From the NCBI RefSeq assembly GCF_042242105.1, contig NW_027255008.1, positions 1 to 64,000 of the forward strand: a DNA stretch of 64,000 nt, written 5' to 3'. The notes beneath the pieces are model-generated. The model saw only the letters and a program-made list of their open reading frames with translations. It did no database searches and was not told where the DNA came from. The DNA comes from Pempheris klunzingeri. Lineage: Eukaryota > Chordata > Actinopteri > Acropomatiformes > Pempheridae. A program made the position numbers and the translations under genes. Below are positions 51,301 to 64,000 of this stretch, piece after piece (position 1 is the stretch's first letter; every line of letters begins with the position of its first letter).

Positions 51301-53120
51301 GTACAATATTAGTTACATGCTTTTCCTTCTATGAAAAGTCAAAATGTCTGCTATGAGAAAGGCCAGTTGTGCTAATCGTTCAAGTATTAGCTCTTTCTGC
51401 TTTCTGGTTCTTCTGACTGACTAAAGGAAGGAAAACTTTTCATCATTTTAGACAGAAATGTGGGTTGTTAGAAGCACTTTAGTTTAGTCTCCGACCCTGT
51501 AATAGATTATTTCCTCATAAACACTCCGAATTAGAAAAGAAGAAGAAACAGATATCCAAATTAAGTTGCTATACTACGTTACACTGAAACCACAATTTCA
51601 GCGCAAGAAATTCTGCAGCTATGTGGCCCCCTGATGAAACCTTTCTCTGTCCCGCTCAACAAATAACCATGACATGATTTTGCATGATTATTTATGGGTT
51701 GGCAATCAGGACCAATTCCTGCAGAGTCACCAGCTGCTGAGACTGGTGGGGCAGACAGATGCCTGGTCGATTTTGAAAATTGAATTCAGCTTTTTTAAAC
51801 AAGTGGTCTGATTTAGTTAGTGGAAGTGATTGAGCAGGGAGGTGATTTATGAACAAAGCACTGATGGCTGCAGACACCAGCCAGCAGGTCAGGATGATTT
51901 GAAGGAAAAAGACACCTAACGATACTTCAACTAAAGTCCGAGCCATGCTAGTGAGGCTGTTCTTAGAGTCACAGCGGTGCTTTGAGCTGAACGCTAACAC
52001 TAGCATGGCTAAGGTGTTTGTTTTCATTTCTTCTAAACTCACCAATTTGCACAGATAATAACACTCATACTGTGAAATAACCCACATAGGGGATAGGATA
52101 GGATAGGATGGTATAGAAAATGTTGCCTAAAGGGGTTTCATCTCTGGGAAAAATCTAACTGAAAGAGAGATGGGTACAGGAACAACGTAATAACACTAAA
52201 ATATAAAACACTTGAAATGCTGTGTCTCCTTGAATGCAGAATATCGGGCATCTAAAACTGCTGATCTCTGGGGAGGATTCGTCTTTTGAATCTCTTCAAT
52301 TTTCCGAGTTATTGTTGGTGCACAAATCGACAAAAAGAGCATTAATGAAAACTGAACAGAGCCACCAATTCTCCATAAGTACAACAGGTCACAAATGCAG
52401 CTCGACACCAGCGGGTAGAATAAACTGGCCAGAGCGACTGTAACAACTGTAGTGTTCTTGAACTCTGGCATCTGGTGTCATGCTGAGGAAGGGGCTCTTG
52501 CAGCGCCTCCGTAGCCCGTTGTCAGGCTGCATCCACGAGACTGTGGTGAGGTGAAGAGACAGGCAACACGCCAGCGGAGCGTCCCCAGCCACATGACTCA
52601 ACCTGTCCTTATGTGTTAGCCCCGGCTCAGTCAGGGCCATGAGGCAACAAGGACGTTGGTATTGAGTCACTGACACACTGGACAGTCCCCAGATTAAGCA
52701 TGATGTTGGGGAAGAAAGTGGGGGATGCATGTTGTCATGCTCTCCCAAGGAGCGCTAGGACAAAGGGTAAAGCACCCATGCGTGATTATCGATTGCAGTG
52801 CAGGATGATTTTTGAGCATACATTTCCATCCTACATCCTCTACTTTGAGTATTCACACCACACAAGTTATATCTGTTCACAATATTAGATTTGGACCACA
52901 GATTAACAGGGGCTCTTTGGAAGTAAACAAACAGAAGTTTGGTGTGTATTCTTGAGCTCTAAAAATATCATGAATGCATTTCCTTCCTCATAAAACATTT
53001 GCTAAGCAGATTTCTTAAGTATTTCAAGTATTGTTCACATCCATGTTTAACAGCTTGCAGTCTTCCTCTTCCTTTGCTGGCATGTTGCTGCATATCTTGG
53101 CATGTTTGTGACTGTAGATC
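51301..53120. other. Gene-poor space
   Basis: Short (GGATA)n tract at 52089-52109. Open frames on both strands around 51690-52750 show no domain or splice context, so I do not call them. Possible conserved noncoding sequence cannot be judged without an alignment. Confidence 0.5.
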
Positions 53121-53124
53121 AGTG

Positions 53125-53312
53125 GGTCAGTGTTTAACCTGTCCCCAATGTGGCTCAGGAGGCAGAGCGAGGTAAGATCAGCAGTTTGACCGTGTCAAAG
53201 AGAGTTGGCGCCTTGCATGACGAAAGTGAATGCGAATGTTAATGCATGAATGTGGTGTAAAAGCACTTTGAGTGATCAGACGACAAAATACCATTTACAA
53301 TACACTCTGCTG
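53125..53312 (+). mobile_element. tRNA-like SINE remnant
   Basis: Reads as a decayed copy of the common teleost SINE: AATGTGGCTCAGGAGGCAGA is an A-box-like start, TGAATGCGAATGTTAATGCA the middle, and GTAAAAGCACTTTGAGTGAT plus CCATTTACAA the 3' end. Too diverged to be functional. Confidence 0.65.
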
Positions 53313-53593
53313 TGATTGCAGTCAAGTCAAATATTAGTACCCCTGTTCTTCAAGCTTCGTACCCCAAAACTTCATCACTGTACCCTGAAACTGACAAGTA
53401 CCCCTGGTGTCATTTAGAGACATATCAACTTTCCTAAAACTACAGTTTTGTTTCTCACTATCTAGCAGCTGCCAGTTTTTTTTTTACAAAAATACTCAGG
53501 TTCAGACATTTGCATGTTATGTAACTATCTGGTAAATCATATCAAATCAGCTCCCAAGCTTTGGCAGGAGAACTTACACTTAAAAAACACAAC

Positions 53594-53614
53594 GGGGGAG
53601 GGGGGGGGGGGGGT

Positions 53615-53658
<44 letters not shown>

Positions 53659-53662
53659 GGGG
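53594..53662. repeat. Poly(G) tract with an uninterrupted G43
   Basis: G runs broken only by an A at 53599 and Ts at 53614 and 53658. The longest run is 43 G at 53615-53657. Confidence 0.95.
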
Positions 53663-54540
53663 TTTATGAATGCATATCCCCCCTCTGGCTTTGCCCGACC
53701 ATTCTGCCTTAAAGCTGAGAAAACGGATGAAAATGTAGCAGATACTGATGATAGCATTGTCCTTTTGACAATACAGGCAAGATTTAAGATCAGTCACCTC
53801 CTTATAATCAAGCCCTTTATTGTATTCATTGAGATTCTGAGGACATGTAACATGTGTACCAGGCTTCCATGTTAACAGAGCCAGAACTTACGCAGGCGTG
53901 GACGAGGAATCTGTTAACCTACCTTGTTCAACGATGTATAAACATACCACTGTTGGTCATGTAAGTTGACTCTTGAAAAAGATTGACATTTATTGAAAAT
54001 AGTGAACATATAGGTGTTATAAGTTTTAAGATGTGTATTGTCACTCCGGTTGTACAAGTACACTCGTGTGAAATTCTTTGGCTGGGAGCTCCGTTACAGA
54101 AAAGCTATGTATATACGATGAGGAAATAAAATAACGATATGGGGCAAATGAATATGAAAATATGAGGAAATAAGGTATAACAGCTGTAAAAGATATAAAT
54201 GCAATAAAGATATATATATAAGGCCTATAATTAGAAAAAAAAAACATCTAAAAACAACCATATTCCCTGATATGAAATAAAAACAATAAACTTCTACAAT
54301 TGTATTGTGGCTTCAAAGACGAACTCAGCTACTGTGCACTTAATACTTACTGTGTATTTTTTAGTGTTCAAGGTGATACATACAGGCTACTGGTGACCTT
54401 TTAGATAACAGGTCTGAAGATGATGGCAGAGCAGCCAGAAAGATGCAGTTCAATGTCAGTGGTTATTGACAGCCAGACAGTGCTGAACAGACAATGATTT
54501 TGAGGAGACACTGATTTTAGTGGCATGGCTTTAGGGTTGT
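53663..54540. other. Gene-poor space
   Basis: AT-rich sequence between the poly(G) tract and the next dispersed repeat. I see no gene, RNA or recognisable repeat. Confidence 0.5.
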
Positions 54541-55010
54541 CAATGTCAGCCTGACAGTCGGCCTGTCGATCCACCACTTTGGTCCAAAGTGAAATATCTC
54601 AGCAACTACTTGATTGATTGTCATAAAATATTGTGTAGACATTCTGGCATCATCAGCAGGTTGATTTTTTTTTTTCTTTTAGTAAAATGTCTTGATTGCC
54701 TTGAAAGTTTGTACAGGCGGTCATTGTTCCCTGATGATGAATCCTAATGACTTTTGGGATGAAAACCACTAGCAGGTCAAACTCTTCATTGTTATCTGGT
54801 GAAATATCTCAACATCTACCAGATAGATTGGCAGAAAGGTTTGTACAGACATTCACTACTGGATGGATTACTGTGAAATTATGTACAGACCCCTTATCAA
54901 AACTCAACCCTGATCCAAGATGGTGAACATGGTGTGCAGTATAGTTGCCTCATACCAGCGTGTTAGCAAAGCACCGCTCAGACTGCATCACTGAAGACTC
55001 TGTTCATTTT
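54541..55010. mobile_element. Dispersed teleost repeat with internal duplication
   Basis: The phrase GTGAAATATCTCA with following text (about 54589 and 54800) occurs twice, each copy followed by a GATTG...GACATTC segment. CTGATGATGAATCCTAATGA matches wording seen often in fish repeats as I recall it. No reading frame. The class is unknown. Confidence 0.6.
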
Positions 55011-55689
55011 ATTCTGTGGCGCAAGACAAATATTATAAGATATCTGTATGAAAGTTAACTCACTCAGGGGCTGGTGAGCTTATTAATTTTATTATTATTA
55101 TAATTTTTAAAGATCTTTATTTCTTGTACACGTGGTTCAACGATTGATAGATAAGATTAGTGTTGTGTAAACAGTTGTTTACACAGAACAGGATCAAATG
55201 AGAATGAGTTGGATCAGGGTCACCAGGGGCTTGTTGAACATTTACAGTAAATCTGGATAAAAGAAGAAAAAAAACAGACATTTAAGATGTGAGTGCTGCA
55301 AAGTGACTGATACTGAAATCTGGCTCTTGATTTTGTAGTTGGGGTTTCCCTAAACTTTGTCTGACCTAAAAGACTTTACCTAAAAGATAATCTTAACATA
55401 TCTGAGCACAAGAAAGGTGCAAATAATATAAAATGGTGACTTTAGAACAGCTGAATATTCGTTTGTTTTGGTACTAGCAGCAGTACTGACTGGATGCACA
55501 CAGTATAGAGTATAGAAATCTCTTTCACAGCTTAATAATTAATAAGTTTATTGATGATGTTGGACATGTTAATCAAGTTAGGCCAAGACCAAAGAAGAGT
55601 TTAGAAAGACAGGATGGCAGGATAATGATACGGAAGACTTCTGTGATTGAACCACATTAAAAATGAATTAGCTTTTTTATTGGTTGCTG

Positions 55690-55790
55690 TCTTGAATGTC
55701 ATTCAGTGTTTTTCTTTGCCCATGTAAAGCCCTTTGAATTGCCTTTGTGCTTGAAATGTGCTACATAAATAAAGCTGCTTTCATTGCCTG
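55690..55790 (+). mobile_element. Retroelement 3' end remnant
   Basis: GCCCATGTAAAGCCCTTTGA followed by CTTGAAATGTGCTACATAAA and TAAAGCTGC is a familiar fish retroelement tail ('...gcgctatataaataaagctg'). Noncoding. Confidence 0.6.
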
Positions 55791-58700
55791 TTGACACAAT
55801 TTGTTCCACCAGGTAGAATTTTTTTTTTGTGGGCTTTGAGTGAAGATCTAAGAAAACATCGTCTCAGGCACACACTCACACAAGTGAAACCGCTTGTGCA
55901 TGTGAGTGTGGGGTTGTGGCTGCACATTTAGAGGGAGAAAGTTTACAGGAGCATAAAGGGCAATTTAGCTTGACAATTAAAGTATCTCTGATTTGGATCT
56001 CCCCCGGTGAGTTAAGTGGGGACGCTCAAGATAACAGCACCAAGGGCTCATTAATGTCACTTCAGACATTTCGGTGGAGATCCTCTCTCCAAGCCTACCA
56101 TTCTCCTGTCTCAGTGACACTAAAGACACATGCAGGGACACACACGCACGCTGACCCGAACACTGACCCGAACACACGCACACACAACCAGACCCACAAG
56201 CGTGCACGCGCACTCTGCAGTGGCCTGATAAGCCTCACGCCTTACCAATTGGCCCCTGCAAATGTCAAGCTGAAGCTGAAACAGTTTACTGATAGGGAGT
56301 GGAAGTGAATGAATCAAAATTTCCCTCAGTTGCGTTTGCATATGCAGGAGATTACCTCAATTAAAACAAGTCTGCAGTAGAGTCCTAATCTTTCAAATCC
56401 CTCAATTTATACATGATGAAAAGAGGTACAGTAGAAAATCTCAAAATATCCCCACAGCAAAGTCCAAGAGACGAAGCTTATGTCAACAAAAAGCAGCTTA
56501 CAGCACGTCTCGCAGGAATATTTATCTTCAAACCCCGAACCTGCTTAAAGTCAGGGAGAAAAAATGTGAGTCAAAGGTTCCAGCGTCACATACAGTCCAG
56601 ATGCTGTTTCATCACAAATTAAAACACTGGCCACAGAGTGTCCTGTTGGGTAGGTTGTTCGGCTGAAGTCACAGTGAAAACCAAACACCCTTGAGGAGGA
56701 GGGGTTTGTGTCACTTGCACAAGCATAATAACTTAAGTAAGGATCACCCACTTTTGCAGGATGAGGCAGAGACGATGCCTGCCAAGAGAATCTATGTTTT
56801 ACACAGAGGTTTCCACACATGGTTTGTGGCTTAACTTTGCTGCCCGTATGACTCTGACCTCGATAAATAGCTCACGGGTAGATGGCTAGATAGGGGGTTC
56901 CTTTTTGCAGTGCGATGCAACAGTTAGTTTTATTTGCTAATGTGATGGCGCAAATAGAGTACTTAATGTTCGGGGAAAGAAGACATAAACAGAAAGCAAA
57001 AACAAACTGCCTAAGATTGAATTGAGGTGCATTTTCATTTCAGTCTATTCACTAACCTCTGGCTCAATCTTCAAGGTCTCTTAAGCGTTTTTATATAAGA
57101 ACGGTTTTGGTGCGTTTGTGTTTCTCCCTGAAGACGTCAGGAAAAGTACAGATGTTGCAGACTCTCAGGCAATGCTGACTTCCAGTGGTTACAGCAGTGA
57201 AAGCTGTTTCTCGCAGTCCGGGGGCGTTTGTCTTTGACATTGTGACATGAAGTCTCTAATTTGACGATGTGCTCATACACCCTGCAAGGAGAAAACAGCC
57301 TGTGCTAGTGCTCAGCTGCCCCGTGGCTCGGGTGACCTCTGCTTAGGCACGGACCCTCGGTCTTAATTGTGTCTGGAGGAATTCTGCTGTCTTGAGACAA
57401 GCTTAGGTTTAGACCAGAGGGCTTCCTGGCTTTTACTGCATCAGTTAAACAGACCACAGGATGTTCAAACACTACTCAGAGTGGCAATGCACTCTCATTG
57501 TCATTCATCAGCTGTGTACTATTAAACCAATTAAAAGCTCACAAAAATTCAGAATTTAATTGAGCCACAAGTGGCATTTTGAGAGGTAACATTGGGCTGA
57601 CATTCAGTTTCATTAGCTTCAGTGGATGAGTAAATGTGCATTTTACCATAGTGTTCATATTTTTTGACACAAGAACTTCTGTTCTTGAGCTCCTAACTTG
57701 GTGTTTCAAACTATATGAGAGACAGTTGTGGACCCTACATGGCCCGTGTCAAAGGCGAATTATGTCCAAAGAATTTCACAACATCAAAGTGAGCTCTTAA
57801 GAAAACAGAAAAATATATTGGTTTTTACAGTTTAGGCCTGGAAGCTATTTTCTTGTCTCTGACACTTGTGTCGCCGTCACAGCAGATCCTAATTTGCCCT
57901 GGATTACTTTCCGACACTGATCTAAGCTTCGTCATGATATGTTCTAGCACCCATCCCCTGACTTTCTCCCGCTACATCTCAGCGTCTCCACACCCATCAC
58001 ATGGAAAAAACACATGTCTCCTTTGTGAAATACAATCATCTCCCGCTTCATTTGGCATTTAAACAGCTGTGATTTCCTCTCCCCTTTCCCTCAGTGATCA
58101 TCTCTGCGCTGATTGCCTCTTGCTGCGCTGGTGGGGACTAAAAGCTGGTTTCACTGGAAAAATGAGAACTCAGAACAGCTGATCAACAAATAGGTGAGGT
58201 GAGTGGTATTAATCACATGATGTGTGAGGAGATGCAAAAAACCCATTTTTAATGAAAAATCATGGACATTGGAAGTCAAATCTTAGCAACAGATGCTCCT
58301 TAAGCCCACACCTGGCAATTTAAACTTTGTTTAAAATCACTGTACTTCTCTTTATCATTTGTCAAAACATACAGAACATTTTAACAGGTGTTGCATGCAT
58401 CAACTAAGTGAATAAATCTTTATAAATGAGCACATTAACCATTACATGATATAATTGCACATCTATCAACAGCTATAATTTTTAATAGACACACAATATG
58501 GTGTATGTACACTACTTTGACTGTGTTCAGACATCAAGATTTAATATCAAATTTACAGTTTATACACTAACAATATGCCAAAAATAATGGGCTGATATGG
58601 TATGATTTTCCAAATCATCACACTGAAACGCACTACATTTTGTGACACTGTTTGCTTTTCAATACTAATTTTAGCGTCCAATTTTTGATAATTTTGCATT

Positions 58701-59164
58701 TCTCGGGACAGAATATATCTCCTCAGTCATTTAAACACAACATCTTATCATAAAAAATAATGTTAACAAAAATCTAAACAGCACATTTACAAACACAGCA
58801 GTGGCCACAACTGTTGGACCTCCAGACTGGAATTTGACATGACAGCTCAGAAATGATGGCGAGGCGTCACTGTCATAATTGTTACTGCACCTCAGCATGA
58901 CACATGGCGGTGACTGTCACTGTTACATTGCTCGCGTCCATAGGCCCCCTGTATACAATGGAACGTATGGACGAGGAGGCAGGCAATTACCAATAACCAC
59001 AGATCCACAGACGTAAACTCTGTATCAGTGCTGACGTTAAACACCTGCAGTAACAATCTGACTGCAGATCTGTGGCTATGGGCAATGTTAACCTTACTGC
59101 GAGAGCCAAGTCAAAGTCCTTTGGCTGTGACCTTTCACCTCTGAGCCCACGTCCTGTCCACTCT
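55791..59164. other. Gene-poor space downstream of c1ql1
   Basis: Contains an ACAC-rich tract at about 56133-56210 and moderately GC-rich, non-repetitive sequence at 57100-57420 and 57850-58170 that could be regulatory. No exon with splice support was found. The c1ql1 3' UTR should occupy the right end (minus strand). Confidence 0.5.

Positions 59165-64000
<4,836 letters not shown>

Noticed and set aside
51692-52087. 131-codon minus-strand ORF
   Set aside because: No recognisable domain, no homology that I can recall, and composition like translated noncoding AT-rich DNA.
53125-53200. A tRNA gene
   Set aside because: Only SINE-type A-box-like text is present; no cloverleaf or anticodon stem can be folded from it by eye.
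53537-53875. Polyproline and polyglycine ORFs
   Set aside because: They are produced by the poly(G) tract; no start, splice or domain context.

Overview
The window is nuclear DNA of a ray-finned (teleost) fish. Its genes are split by many GT-AG introns, its proteins are vertebrate ones, and the space between genes holds retroelement tails, a LINE-1 fragment and microsatellites of the kinds common in perciform-like fishes. The species cannot be named. Exons were placed by hand from splice signals, reading phase and recalled family sequences. No alignment or transcript was available.

Layout, left to right. (1) 2405-9342, minus: first three coding exons of vti1a, a Golgi/endosome SNARE, running off the left edge. 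(2) 10964-14423, plus: complete zdhhc6, an ER palmitoyltransferase, head-to-head with vti1a over a shared upstream region, as in human. (3) 17209-21708, plus: complete coasy, the bifunctional CoA synthase. (4) 24539-32227, minus: a complete, compact myosin light chain kinase of the mylk family, tail-to-tail with coasy; a LINE-1 remnant lies between them. (5) 35672-36900, minus: a possible small two-exon gene of unknown function, antisense to the next gene. (6) 36262-39366, plus: a CD63-like tetraspanin. (7) 40621-43475, plus: pus3, a tRNA pseudouridine synthase. (8) 44788-46951, plus: dcakd, a dephospho-CoA-kinase-like protein. (9) 46952-59164: a 12 kb gene-poor stretch with an 860 bp two-variant pentanucleotide array, a run of 43 G, and old repeats. 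(10) 59165-62644, minus: c1ql1-like, a secreted C1q/collagen synaptic organiser.

The genes do not form one pathway. The one clear functional link is that two proteins with a dephospho-CoA kinase fold, coasy and dcakd, lie about 23 kb apart. In human, coasy, dcakd and c1ql1 are on chromosome 17q21, vti1a and zdhhc6 on 10q25, and pus3 on 11q24, so the window joins segments that are separate in mammals.

The strongest unexplained signals are a perfect 29-bp inverted repeat with a 3-nt loop in the last pus3 intron, the block-structured pentanucleotide array, the G43 run, the unknown two-exon reading frame, an upstream ORF overlapping the pus3 start, and GTTAGC/GCTAAC hexamer clusters beside several transcription starts.
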